Origin: Streptomyces aurantiacus
Lineage (GTDB): Bacteria > Actinomycetota > Actinomycetes > Streptomycetales > Streptomycetaceae
Length of the DNA: 64,000 nucleotides
NCBI RefSeq assembly: GCF_027107535.1
Contig: NZ_CP114283.1
Span: 5,456,001-5,520,000 of the forward strand
Reading direction: 5' to 3'
In this document: positions 33,849 to 44,726 of the stretch, piece after piece
How positions within the stretch are numbered: the stretch's first letter is position 1
Layout of the letters: every line of letters begins with the position of its first letter
Made by a program: the position numbers and the translations under genes
Notes under the pieces: model-generated
Told to the model about the DNA's origin: nothing
The model's database searches: none
Seen by the model: the letters and a program-made list of their open reading frames with translations, nothing else

Positions 33849-36800
33849 CTACGAGGGGAGGGACACGATCGCCTGAGGCGCCAAGGCGTAGCTCTCCAGC
33901 AGCGGAGTCTTCCCGTCGTCGCTTCCGCTGTCGGAGGTGGTCAGTAGGTATCCCGTACCCGCGCTGAAAGCGAGGCGGGACGGCTGGTTACCCGGAAGGA
34001 GCGGATCGCCGATCTTGCGTAGGGTGCTCGTGTCCCACAGCTCCACCGGGTCGCCACTCTGCGGAGCCAGGACCAGGGTGTGACCGTCCGCCGACAAGGC
34101 CATCTCTACTGGCGGTTCACCGAACAGCGATCCATGGCTCACCCAGTTCGGTGCGACGACACCAATGGACCGGCGCCGGGCAAGGTCCCACAGACGTACC
34201 CGCTCGTCCCCCTCGTCGGCTGCCAGGATGTGTCCGTTGGCGCTGACGGCCACCCGTCTCGTGGATGAGCCGTCAAAAGGTCTGCGGATGATGTCAGTCC
34301 GTGTGTCGACGATCTCGCCTTCGTCGGTGATGACCGTGGCGCCGTCCGGTGCAAAGGCGACGGGCAGGCCCGTGACCTTCGGGACCGAGCGGGTCACGCG
34401 ACCGTTGGAAACGGCCCACAGCCGCAGGGAGTTGGGCCCATGGGTCACGACGTGCCTGCCGTCGGCGGAGAGGACGACGCCCACCGGTGACTCGTAATAG
34501 TAGGAGCTGTTGCTCTCCCCGACACCTGGATGCAGTACGGCAAGGACCCGATGCCGTTCTGTGTCCCAGACAGTGACCACCCCCTTGACGGTCACTGCCA
34601 GAGTTCGGCCGTCGCGGCTCAGCGAGATCCCCGACACCTTGGCGCCCTTGGCCGAGGTGAATGGTGTTCCCACCACCCGGCCGTCGACGGTGTCATGCAG
34701 TTCCACGAAGGGCCGGGAAACGCCACGTCCGGTCTTGCGGCTCACTGCCAGACGGCTTCCGTCCCCGCTGAATGTCGCGTTGCGCGGCGGTCCATTGCCG
34801 TACTGCGTAGCGTGCGACCGCCATGCGATGGTGCGGACCGCTGAATGCTCGCGGTCGGCAGGCGTACTCGCGACATAGTGCAGGACGCCCGAGTTCCGTC
34901 CGAAGCTGATGCTCGGGGGCCTGTCCACCACGGGCAGTTCGTACAGCCCTACGTTGCTCTCTCTGTCGATGTCCTTGATCCAGATCGCTTCACGTTCGGC
35001 GATGGCCAGAAATTGCCCGTCCGGGCTGAAAGCGAACTTGATGTCCCGTACTCCCCTGACGTCGTGCGCGGTGTATGAGAAGGCCGCGTCCTTCACTGCA
35101 CCAGTACGCGCGTTCCACAGCCCGAGGGCCCAGTCTCCGCTGCTGTCCACGGCGTCGGCGACTCCGCCGGCCACGCCCAGCACGCGACTGTCCGGACTGA
35201 ACTTCAACAGGTCCACGCCATAGGTCTGCAGCAGCGGCTGCCCGATACGTCGTCCGGACCGGGTGTCCCACAGTTCCAGCGCGTCATGCCGGACGACCGC
35301 GAGCCGCCGACCGTCGGGACTGAGGGCCACGAATGACGGACCGACAGATGGCACTCGGACGCGGATGGTCCTACGGTCCTTCACGGTGTCCCAGACGTGC
35401 AGTTCGCCACCCTCACTCACCGCGACGGTCCCACCGTCGCCGGACACCTCCACGGGATCGCTCTCGGACGTTCCGTAGGCCCCTTTGCCGAATGACCGTG
35501 ACGATGGCCGCCAAAGCCTGACTCCGGCTGTAGTCGGCAGGGCGATCACGGATCCGTCCCGGTTCATGACGGCGCGCGAGAACATGGAATCGAACCGTTT
35601 CGACCCCAGCGAGAGCGTGCCCTTGACCCTGCCGGTGGCGAGATCACTCACGATGATGCGGGCTCCACCCCGCGCATGGGCAATCGTGGACGTGTCGTCC
35701 GACAGCATCGCTGCGCCCGCCGGAACGACGCGTTCGTCCCGCTCCGGTTGGGTGGCCGCTGCCAGGAGGCCCAAACGAGTCTCCTCGAGCTGTGCGATAT
35801 GCCAGGCCGCCACATTGAGCAACCTGGCGGTCACGGGTTCCCAGCGGCGCAGGGCCTCGGCACGCGACGCGGCACGGCGGGCTGCGGACTCAATCTGTTC
35901 CCGCTTCAAGCGCGTGCGGCGTTCCTCGCTCAGGGTATTGATGTTCCAGGCCACGGTGGCGCTGACCACCGCGAGAAATGCCAGCGCCAGAGCGGTGACG
36001 GTCAGCCGCCGGCGCTGGGCGCGCCGTCGGCGGCCAACCCGCTGGGCTGTCGCCAGGTAGGCCTGTTCAAGAGGACTGAGCCGCATATGAGCCGGTGCCG
36101 TGGTCGACCACTCGACAGTCCGCTCGAGCTCCGTGCCCTGCACCAGCGCATCGTCCTTGCGCCCATGACCCTGCCAGGCTCGGGCGCCCTCGCCCAAACG
36201 GCGATGCATGCGCAACCCTTCCCGGTCATCGGAGATCCAGGAGCGCAGTCTGGGCCAGGCCACAACCAGAGCGGAGTTACGGACTGCCACCGTGCTCACC
36301 TCGCCATCACCGCAGCTGAGCAATCCTGCCGCGGTGAACGCAGTGAGCACACCGCGGACCGATGCCGCGCGGCCCGGTGAGTCGGCGTCCGACAACTCCG
36401 CAAGGGCGACAGTGCAGACGGTGTCGCTCACGCCGGTGCGGTCGTCCGCCGGGACGACCATACGGAGGAACACTTCCCGCGCGGAGTCCTGTTCCGCAGT
36501 GTTCAGGCCGGCGAAGACATGCTCGGCGATGTCGCCGAGGGGCAACAGCAGGCCACTCGAGCCGGCTGCCGGCCGCAACAGCCGCGCCTGCCGGGTGCCC
36601 TCCATCACGGCCAGCTCCCCGTCCTGGCCGCAGGGCCCTCCCGGGCGGGACGTGAGACCGTACAGCAGCCCCATCGCGCTCGGCCGGTGTACCGGGTCCT
36701 CGTCCAGAGCGGCACCCACCAGGGAACGCAGCGGTTCACTCAGCATCGACCGGTCATGCCGACCACCGCGAACGAGCGAAACGGTGTGCCCCAGGTGCTC

Positions 36801-37445
36801 TCCGCCGAACGGGTCGCGGCCGGTCGCAGCGAACAGCACGGTGGCGCCCCAGGCGAAGACGTCCGCGCTCGGAGCGGCCGGCTCGCCGTCGAACACCTCA
36901 GGAGCCGTGTAGGCGGGAGTCCCCGCAAGCCCGGCCGGCTGTGTAGCGGTGAGGTCCAACAGCCGGGCGACACCGAAGTCGATGACGACAGGCCCGCTGC
37001 ACCCCAGAAGGACGTTGTCCGGTTTGAGATCCCGGTGCACCACCTGTACATCGTGAATCCCGCACAGCGCGACGGCCACGGCGAGCGCCAGCCGGTGCAG
37101 GTCCTCACCCCGGAACGGCCCGTGCTCGTCCACCGCTGCCCGCAGGGTCGGGCCGTCGATGAACTCGCTCACGACATGCGGGCGCGGCCCGTGTACGACA
37201 GCCTCGATGAGTCGTGCGGTGCAGGCGACAGAAACCCTTTGGGTGGCCTCCACCTCTTTGATCAACCGCCGTGCCGCCTCGGAGCCCTCCGCCTCCGTAG
37301 CGTGCAGCAACTTCAACGCGACACGGGCCCCTTCAGGGTCGTACGCCTCGTACACCGTGCCCTGTCCCCCGCTGCCGACCCGGCGACCCAGCCGATACCG
37401 CCCCACGCGCAAAGGCTGCAAGGGCGCAGCCTCCTCAGGATGCAC
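33849..37445 (-). CDS. Ser/Thr protein kinase with STAND-like arm, membrane helix and WD40 propeller (3' end replaced by IS)
   Basis: 1198 residues. Kinase domain about 15-265: GSGGQG (24-29), Lys45, HRDLKPDN (137-144), DFG (156-158), APE (181-183), all active-site residues kept. Residues about 300-475 match the winged-helix and helical arm after the NTPase in nSTAND1 proteins (ALVVAWPRLRSWISDDREGL), but no P-loop is present. One membrane helix follows (about 482-502), then an outside or periplasm-like WD40/beta-propeller region to the end. The last codons (SLPS) come from the IS; the native tail lies at 32448-32546. GTG 37445 has GGAG upstream. Substrate and ligand unknown. Confidence 0.88.
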   Translation of the reverse strand: MHPEEAAPLQPLRVGRYRLGRRVGSGGQGTVYEAYDPEGARVALKLLHATEAEGSEAARRLIKEVEATQRVSVACTARLIEAVVHGPRPHVVSEFIDGPTLRAAVDEHGPFRGEDLHRLALAVAVALCGIHDVQVVHRDLKPDNVLLGCSGPVVIDFGVARLLDLTATQPAGLAGTPAYTAPEVFDGEPAAPSADVFAWGATVLFAATGRDPFGGEHLGHTVSLVRGGRHDRSMLSEPLRSLVGAALDEDPVHRPSAMGLLYGLTSRPGGPCGQDGELAVMEGTRQARLLRPAAGSSGLLLPLGDIAEHVFAGLNTAEQDSAREVFLRMVVPADDRTGVSDTVCTVALAELSDADSPGRAASVRGVLTAFTAAGLLSCGDGEVSTVAVRNSALVVAWPRLRSWISDDREGLRMHRRLGEGARAWQGHGRKDDALVQGTELERTVEWSTTAPAHMRLSPLEQAYLATAQRVGRRRRAQRRRLTVTALALAFLAVVSATVAWNINTLSEERRTRLKREQIESAARRAASRAEALRRWEPVTARLLNVAAWHIAQLEETRLGLLAAATQPERDERVVPAGAAMLSDDTSTIAHARGGARIIVSDLATGRVKGTLSLGSKRFDSMFSRAVMNRDGSVIALPTTAGVRLWRPSSRSFGKGAYGTSESDPVEVSGDGGTVAVSEGGELHVWDTVKDRRTIRVRVPSVGPSFVALSPDGRRLAVVRHDALELWDTRSGRRIGQPLLQTYGVDLLKFSPDSRVLGVAGGVADAVDSSGDWALGLWNARTGAVKDAAFSYTAHDVRGVRDIKFAFSPDGQFLAIAEREAIWIKDIDRESNVGLYELPVVDRPPSISFGRNSGVLHYVASTPADREHSAVRTIAWRSHATQYGNGPPRNATFSGDGSRLAVSRKTGRGVSRPFVELHDTVDGRVVGTPFTSAKGAKVSGISLSRDGRTLAVTVKGVVTVWDTERHRVLAVLHPGVGESNSSYYYESPVGVVLSADGRHVVTHGPNSLRLWAVSNGRVTRSVPKVTGLPVAFAPDGATVITDEGEIVDTRTDIIRRPFDGSSTRRVAVSANGHILAADEGDERVRLWDLARRRSIGVVAPNWVSHGSLFGEPPVEMALSADGHTLVLAPQSGDPVELWDTSTLRKIGDPLLPGNQPSRLAFSAGTGYLLTTSDSGSDDGKTPLLESYALAPQAIVSLPS
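33866..33869. repeat. Target-site duplication, right copy
   Basis: CGAT beside the other IS end, within the kinase-WD40 frame. Confidence 0.85.
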
Positions 37446-37846
37446 CCGGGTCTCCTGCCGCTCTCCATGCCCTGGCGCGCTCAGAGCTCACAAAGGCGAA
37501 CGACCGGGTTGGGCCCGCTCTTGGGCCGCGCGCGGCTCCCACCCGGGAGGAGTCGATCACTGGCCGTGACCAGTCCAGCTTCTTCGTCGCCCGTGGCTTC
37601 TTCCACAGCGCCAAGTGCGGTTCGTGCCACAGGCCGGTCTCGTTCCACACAGCCTGGCGCCACCCACAGTTCGGTCGAGACGATCCACGGCTTCGATCCC
37701 TCTTCCCCACGGCAGAACCAACGAGCCATCAGGCCGAAAGTCACATGATCTACGGCTTCCGTTATGCCCCCCAGTGGGACGCAACCGTTGCGGGCTCCTG
37801 CAGAGACGGACCACCAGCTCCATCCGATGCTCAGCGAGTTCCGCGG
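37446..37846. other. Intergenic region with a doubtful minus-strand frame
   Basis: A GTG-started frame at 37481-37744 (87 codons, MTFGLMARWFCRGEEGSKPW) has moderate codon bias but no ribosome binding site and no known family. If real it would be cotranscribed with the kinase gene; I do not call it. Confidence 0.3.
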
Positions 37847-38377
37847 CTAGGACTTTCGAAGTACCTCGCCCATCAGGCGAGACGTTGCCTGATAGGAATT
37901 CGATATATCCCCCAGACAGCTCCCCCAGTGCTGCATGCCCTGCGAATCCGGGTCTTTCGCCTCGTGTGGGGTTTTGACCAATGCGCCTATCGCGGCGACA
38001 CCGTTGTTGAGATGGCCGCAAACTGAGCCGGCGGCTTGGATCACCTCCATGTGACCGCTCGGCCAAAGGTCATCGAGGAAACTCGTATAGGCCGCGACGT
38101 ACGCCTTTCTGGCGGGCGCCTCGGTCACAGGCTGGTCATCGGCCAGAGCCTGAGCGACGTCGTGCAGAGCCGCCATGGTCTCGTTCACCTTGTCCCTGAA
38201 TCCGCTGAAGCGCTCCTCAAGATCTACTTCGTGCCGCGTCAGCTTCTCCCGCTGCGCGGTTCGGTCGATCTGCTCACGAGTCGTACGCCCGGCCATGACT
38301 GACCCGAGTGCAGCCCCCGCAGCGCTGGAGAACCCCGCTACGGCCGAAGCCAACACCACCGCCGTGGCCTGATCCAT
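37847..38377 (-). CDS. Membrane-anchored hypothetical protein
   Basis: 176 residues. N-terminal membrane helix (AVVLASAVAGFSSAAGAALG, about 6-26), then a charged helical stretch (REQIDRTAQREKLTRHEVDL) and a helical cytoplasmic domain with no catalytic motif. It is upstream of the kinase-WD40 gene on the same strand, 400 bases away, and mirrors the layout of the protein at 31752-32423. ATG 38377 is the start that places the helix at the N-terminus. Confidence 0.65.
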   Translation of the reverse strand: MDQATAVVLASAVAGFSSAAGAALGSVMAGRTTREQIDRTAQREKLTRHEVDLEERFSGFRDKVNETMAALHDVAQALADDQPVTEAPARKAYVAAYTSFLDDLWPSGHMEVIQAAGSVCGHLNNGVAAIGALVKTPHEAKDPDSQGMQHWGSCLGDISNSYQATSRLMGEVLRKS

Positions 38378-38759
38378 CCGACGATTCTGCCTTACCACTG
38401 CACTGACGTCACCCCCCGAACTGCGGTGCGCCAGAGCAGACTTGGCAACCCGAGTCGCGGAAGACCACGCCTCTGGCCGGGCGCCTCCCCCGTTGGGGCA
38501 CCGACGCCGACCGAGATTCTCCGCTGCCCGCTCACCCCACCGGCTCAGCCGTTCATTTCCGCATGGAAAGAAGTGACATCGCAGCATGCGGCGCGGGGCA
38601 GCGACGTGATCCGGCGGACGTGCCGCAGGTTCCCGAAGCGGGGACAGCGGGCAGCGGTGCAGGAGATACCCACTCGCACCCTGCGCCGGGAGGGCGGCGC
38701 GACACGTTCAACGGCAAGGACCATACTGGTCGGGCCTTGATCTCCCACAGAACGGTTCC
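38378..38759. other. Intergenic region, no gene seen
   Basis: 382 bases between divergent genes; must hold promoters for both. No supported frame. Confidence 0.4.
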
Positions 38760-39917
38760 ATGGTTAAGAACAGCAGCTCTTCGACAACAGTCCCCGACAC
38801 CGCGTGGCTGGCACGCGGGCGCCATCTCGGGCCCGAACCCGAGCAGGACGTGCGGCGCAACCTGATCGCCCTCAAGGCAGCCGGGGTCCTCGACGACTTC
38901 CTGGACCTCGACCCCGTGGAGGCGGCCCGCTCCACCGTCCTGCACCCGCGGGACGAGGCCGCCGACCCCGGCCCGTCAGCCCGCCGGCTCTTCGAGGCCC
39001 GCTGGCGCGTGGCCGACGGCGTCACGGTGCGTGCGCAGTTGACCATGCGCGAGCACGGTGCCCGCCGTACGGACGGCGCGGGCATCACCTGGGTCCTGGC
39101 CGCCGAGGCGGAGCAGGCATGGGACCCGCAGTGGCCCTCGCCGGCCACCATGTTCTGGCCGGACAGTGACCGCATCGCCTGGGACGACGATGTGCTGCCT
39201 GGAGTGCGTCTGCGTACGGCGAACCACCTGCCGAAGGATGAGGACGAGCTCCGCCGCCGTCTGCGGGACTGCTCCCGCGACACTTGGTACATCCACGTAT
39301 TGGTCCATGAGGCCATGACGCCTGATGAGCGGGGGCGGCAGCCGGTCTCCACGTTCCTGCCACCGAGCCTGCGGCACCAGGTGGTCGAGCACCGGGCCGC
39401 TCCGGCGCAGTCTGATATCGCCGACTTCGCGATCAATCGGGAGCTGAAGGTGCGGATGCCGCGCGGCGGTGCCGTCGTCCTGCCCACGAAGCCGCGGAGC
39501 CCGGACTACGACGCGGAGCGTTTCACCGTGCACAGTGTCTTCCTGGACGGCTCCGAACCAGCAGAATTCCTCGACCTCATCGAGGAGTTCGCCACGCTGC
39601 CGCGACCGCTGCCTGAAGGTGCCGAGCAGGCCCTGACGCAGTTGCGCCAGGGCTGGCACCTGCTGACCCCGGACGAGGAGTTGGTGCACGCTCAGGGGAT
39701 GGTCATCAAGTATGCCGAAGCGCTCGATGCCATGACCAAATCCTGTGATCTCTACCAGAAGGCGGCCGAAGCAGCGCAGGCCGCATTGGCGGAGTTCACC
39801 AGCGGTGACGCTTCGTCCCGGCCGCCGGTGCCGGAAGCGGCCGAGACGAGCAGCTCACCGCTCAACGCCATCATGAAGGGACTCGGCCGCTTCCGAGACC
39901 CGAACAGAGAGAAATAG
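38760..39917 (+). CDS. Hypothetical protein, 385 residues
   Basis: Soluble, acidic, rich in Arg/Asp/Trp, without signal peptide or membrane helix. The middle part (AGITWVLAAEAEQAWDPQWP, PDERGRQPVSTFLPPSLRHQ) suggests a globular domain; the last 80 residues form a helix (YAEALDAMTKSCDLYQKAAE) then a disordered Ser/Pro/Glu tail. I recognise no family. Divergent from the membrane-anchored gene at 37847-38377. Codon bias is normal for the genome. Confidence 0.68.
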   Translation: MVKNSSSSTTVPDTAWLARGRHLGPEPEQDVRRNLIALKAAGVLDDFLDLDPVEAARSTVLHPRDEAADPGPSARRLFEARWRVADGVTVRAQLTMREHGARRTDGAGITWVLAAEAEQAWDPQWPSPATMFWPDSDRIAWDDDVLPGVRLRTANHLPKDEDELRRRLRDCSRDTWYIHVLVHEAMTPDERGRQPVSTFLPPSLRHQVVEHRAAPAQSDIADFAINRELKVRMPRGGAVVLPTKPRSPDYDAERFTVHSVFLDGSEPAEFLDLIEEFATLPRPLPEGAEQALTQLRQGWHLLTPDEELVHAQGMVIKYAEALDAMTKSCDLYQKAAEAAQAALAEFTSGDASSRPPVPEAAETSSSPLNAIMKGLGRFRDPNREK

Positions 39918-40012
39918 GACGCCCACGCGTGCGTCCGCCGAGCGCCCGGCCGGGTGGAAGTAGATCCCCGCCCTGCCCATCGCGGGGCACTACAGCCGGT
40001 TCACGCGCGGCA

Positions 40013-41713
<1,701 letters not shown>

Positions 41714-41914
41714 CTACAAGCTCGTTCATCGCCCCGTCCAACGCTTTCTCAGGCACACGAAAACGACTCCGATCGGCTCGTGCGCTTGCAGGGCGAATCC
41801 GGCGTGCCGGCCTGGCCGGGCCCGGTCACGCTCGATGATCTGCTCCCGGCCGCTCCGGAGGCGGACCGGATCTCGGAAGACGGCGCTGCCCGGATGGGGT
41901 TCAGGAATGGCGGC

Positions 41915-42190
41915 TCAGGGGCTGTCGCCGGACCAGTCGAAACGGGTCGGGTCGCCCGGCCGCGGGTCGTACAAGGCATGTCCGCCTGCGCCGAACCGGC
42001 CGAGCTCGGTGGACAGGGCGGCGCCGGCCGCGATCCGGTCCGGCGTCCAGTCGGTGACGTCCAGGAGCAATCCGTCCAGAGGACCGCCGACCAGAACCGC
42101 GTACGACCGGTCCCGTCGTGGGCCCGGGTCGGGGTCGTCATGGTCGTGGCCGTACACCCGGCCGCGCAGAAGCTGCTCGTCGCCATTCAC
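41915..42190 (-). CDS. Small acidic hypothetical protein
   Basis: 91 residues, opening VNGDEQLLRGRVYGHDHDDP and containing VLVGGPLDGLLLDVTDWTPD and GAGGHALYDPRPGDPTRFDW. Compact, Asp-rich, probably a single small domain of unknown family. GTG 42190 has only a weak ribosome binding site. Codon bias supports a real gene. Confidence 0.6.
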   Translation of the reverse strand: MNGDEQLLRGRVYGHDHDDPDPGPRRDRSYAVLVGGPLDGLLLDVTDWTPDRIAAGAALSTELGRFGAGGHALYDPRPGDPTRFDWSGDSP

Positions 42191-42756
42191 AACACTCAGC
42201 CTGCCACCCGTCACTGACAATGAGCCCTGACGGCTGCCCGGCGGTCCGGGTGCAGGACGGCACACCCTTCACGTCCAACCGTCGGGACGAGCCCGCCTTC
42301 CCGGTCGTCTCCGCGCCGCACCAGGGGAACGAAGCAGTCGGGAGGGCACCCCCATGGGCTGTCCGGTGACGATGCGGTGCGGGTGAGGCGGGCGCCGGGC
42401 GGCACCCGCCTCCTTGTCGACGCCCGCGTCAACGGTCGGACGGTGTTCGCGGTGTCGTCGCGTGCGGGCGCCGGAGCGCGCGCCGCGCTATGCCTTACTG
42501 AAGGCGATCAGGGTGCCCTCGCCGCCCGGCACGAAAAGCCGTGCCTTGGACGTGACGGGGCCAGGGACGACGAACCCACGCGAATCGTCCTCGGCGTCGC
42601 CCCCCGGCCCGGTCGCGCCCGCCGGCGCCTGCCGGCTGGTGGCCCCGCGCCGCGACTGACCATGGCCTCGTGCGCGCCGCGGCGAGTCCCCACGGCTCGC
42701 ACGAGGCGGATCCGCACACGGTCCCGGCCGTGCCCCGCTCCGATGCCCCGGACCGG
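42191..42756. other. Intergenic region, possible 3' remnant
   Basis: 566 bases. A minus-strand frame ending at 42488 closes with RLFVPGGEGTLIAFSKA and has fair codon bias for its last 40 codons, perhaps the end of a lost gene. No other feature is seen; no terminator for the ABC operon could be placed with confidence. Confidence 0.3.
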
Positions 42757-43332
42757 CTACCGCCTCGGTCCCGCGACGGCGTAGGCCGTGGTGCCGACGA
42801 CCGTGAGGACCAGGGCCGTCCAGGTGCCCGCCGTGGTGCCGGGCGGCAACAGCATCCAGGTCGCCACCTGTGTCGGCACACTCGTGGCAGGCGGAGCGAA
42901 GAAGGAGAACGCGACCCAGGCGAACGGCAGCGTCCATGCGTACTGGCCGCCCGAGAGCGCGGCGCCCAGGGCGGCCAGCCCCATCAGGCCCGCGCAGTCC
43001 CGCACGACGAACGCGATGGTGGCCGGATCCCCGCCCAGCGTCTGCACGGTCAGCAGCACCGTGCCGACGACCACGCCGCAGAGCAGCACGTGCGCCGCCC
43101 TGCGGGGTGCCCAGCGGATGGCGGCGGTCCGGTCCAGCGCGAGGTCCTGCCCGCTGAGCCCGATCGAGGCAGCCATCGCCCCCATGGCGAGGACGAGCGC
43201 GGGCAACCGCAGATCCGCAGGCTCCCCGGTGGCGTCCCGGGTGAGTGCCCACACCCCCACCGCGCTGATCACCACTGCCGCGAGCGAGGCGGGTACCTGC
43301 CGCGAACGCGCATACAGCGTCAGCCATCTCAT
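42757..43332 (-). CDS. Membrane protein of the sigma/ABC operon
   Basis: 191 residues with about five to six hydrophobic helices (VPASLAAVVISAVGVWALTR, LVLAMGAMAASIGLSG and further). No catalytic motif. Its ATG overlaps the permease stop (ATGA), so it is the last gene of the operon and is probably a second, smaller membrane subunit of the ABC-2 exporter. Confidence 0.75.
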   Translation of the reverse strand: MRWLTLYARSRQVPASLAAVVISAVGVWALTRDATGEPADLRLPALVLAMGAMAASIGLSGQDLALDRTAAIRWAPRRAAHVLLCGVVVGTVLLTVQTLGGDPATIAFVVRDCAGLMGLAALGAALSGGQYAWTLPFAWVAFSFFAPPATSVPTQVATWMLLPPGTTAGTWTALVLTVVGTTAYAVAGPRR

Positions 43333-44726
43333 CGGGACGCATCGCCTTTCAGCACGTCGAACGCGTCGCCCTCGCAGGAGAGCGCGGCGGCGCGCATCGC
43401 GTTGATCCGCGTGAGCTGTTCGGCCCGCGGGAGTGCCTTGAGTTCCCTCCACACCGGGCGGGTCTCGGCGTCGACCACGCGGCGCATGTTTGCCGGCGTG
43501 CCGGGAAGCATGCTGAGGTCTCCGAGGACCCAGCCCGCCGCGACGGTCTGCGCGTATTCGTCTCCCCCGAAGCCGCTCCAGCCAACGGGGGTGCACCCTG
43601 GCACCATGCCTTTGGCGACCAGGGCCCTGGTCAGCTGGTTATCCTTCGCGGCGGCGGCGATGATGTCGTCGTCGAAGTCGAAGAGCACGGTCTCGCGGGA
43701 CCACTGCGGCGTGGAGCCTTCCGGCAGAACGGCGGCGTTCTCCCGGACCGAGACCGGCGCCTGGCTCCCCAGGGCGCCGCGCAGCAGGCGCAGCGCCTCC
43801 TTGCCGGGGCCCGCGAGGTCGGCGAGGTGTCCCTCGTGCATCTTGGTCACACACACCGGCCCGTCACACACCAGTTCCGCCGCTGCCTCGTCGACGACAT
43901 ACATCCGCCGCGGGTCGGTCGGCAGGACGAGCAGGGCGATCACCGCGCCCGCCAGGACAGGCGTCAGGGCGATCAACCGGGCACGCAGTGTTCCGGCGAC
44001 CAGCAGAGCGAAGCCTGTCGCGGCCATGCCGAGCAGCCAGATCGTCTGTCCGACGTGCACGGACGCGGAGAGCGTTTCGAGCACATCGCGGACCTCCGTC
44101 TCCGGTGACAGCAATGAGAGCTGGTTCGGCTCCGTGCTCGTGATCCCCATCGAATTGGGAGCCGTCTCCGTCCGGCCCAGCGACATGTGCATGAGAGCCG
44201 TGAACACGAGGGCGCCCATGGTCAGCAACGGCGGGGTGAGCGCGGACGGCAGGGCCCGCCCTCCTCCCATGCCCAGCATCGCCCCCGCGACGAGGAAGAG
44301 TGCCGCCACCAGTGAGATCGGCAGCCACCCGGGGTGCGTGTACTCGGTGTGGGCGAGCACCTGGACCCCGCCCACGACGACGAGGAGCGCGAAGGCCGAG
44401 ACCAGCGTGATCGCCGACGTGCCCGCAAGCATGGCCGCCCGGTGCCAGGCGGGCCTCGGTGTGCTCGTCAGCAACTCGGACATCTTCGAGCGGTGGTCGC
44501 GCAGGCCCTGCAGCGCCCCGAGCCCGACGGCCATCGGCCACAGGTAGAACAGCAGCGAGCGGGTCCACATCGCCAGGGACGACCACTGGGCCGTCCACGC
44601 TGTGGCCCCTAGCCACCACTCTCCGGGAATCAGATACAGGAACGCCAGCGCGCTCGTCAGGACCACAGCGCCGGCCCACGGAGCGACGGAGCGCCTCAGC
44701 TCGATACGCAGGACACGGACGTTCAC
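43329..44726 (-). CDS. ABC-2-type transporter permease
   Basis: 465 residues. Six or so membrane helices in the first 310 residues (WAGAVVLTSALAFLYLIPGE, ALVVVGG-type helices, LIALTPVLAGAVIALLVLP), then a hydrophilic C-terminal domain of about 150 residues with two cysteines (ELVCDGPVCVTK) likely outside the membrane. Such an extra domain is unusual for a plain ABC-2 permease. GTG 44726 overlaps the ATPase stop (GTGA). Exported substrate unknown. Confidence 0.8.
   Translation of the reverse strand: MNVRVLRIELRRSVAPWAGAVVLTSALAFLYLIPGEWWLGATAWTAQWSSLAMWTRSLLFYLWPMAVGLGALQGLRDHRSKMSELLTSTPRPAWHRAAMLAGTSAITLVSAFALLVVVGGVQVLAHTEYTHPGWLPISLVAALFLVAGAMLGMGGGRALPSALTPPLLTMGALVFTALMHMSLGRTETAPNSMGITSTEPNQLSLLSPETEVRDVLETLSASVHVGQTIWLLGMAATGFALLVAGTLRARLIALTPVLAGAVIALLVLPTDPRRMYVVDEAAAELVCDGPVCVTKMHEGHLADLAGPGKEALRLLRGALGSQAPVSVRENAAVLPEGSTPQWSRETVLFDFDDDIIAAAAKDNQLTRALVAKGMVPGCTPVGWSGFGGDEYAQTVAAGWVLGDLSMLPGTPANMRRVVDAETRPVWRELKALPRAEQLTRINAMRAAALSCEGDAFDVLKGDASR

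Larger units (their letters stand above)
32547..33865 (-). mobile_element. IS3-family insertion sequence, complete, 1319 bp
   Basis: Both ends begin TGTC and form imperfect inverted repeats of 24 bases: inward from 33865, TGTCCCTCCCCTCG then six bases later GTGGAG region; inward from 32547, TGTCAATCCCCTCG and again GTGGAG. The element is flanked by CGAT direct repeats and carries two overlapping frames, OrfA and OrfB. It sits inside the 3' end of the kinase-WD40 gene in the same orientation. Both transposase frames are open and the DDE triad is intact, so it may still be active. Confidence 0.93.
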
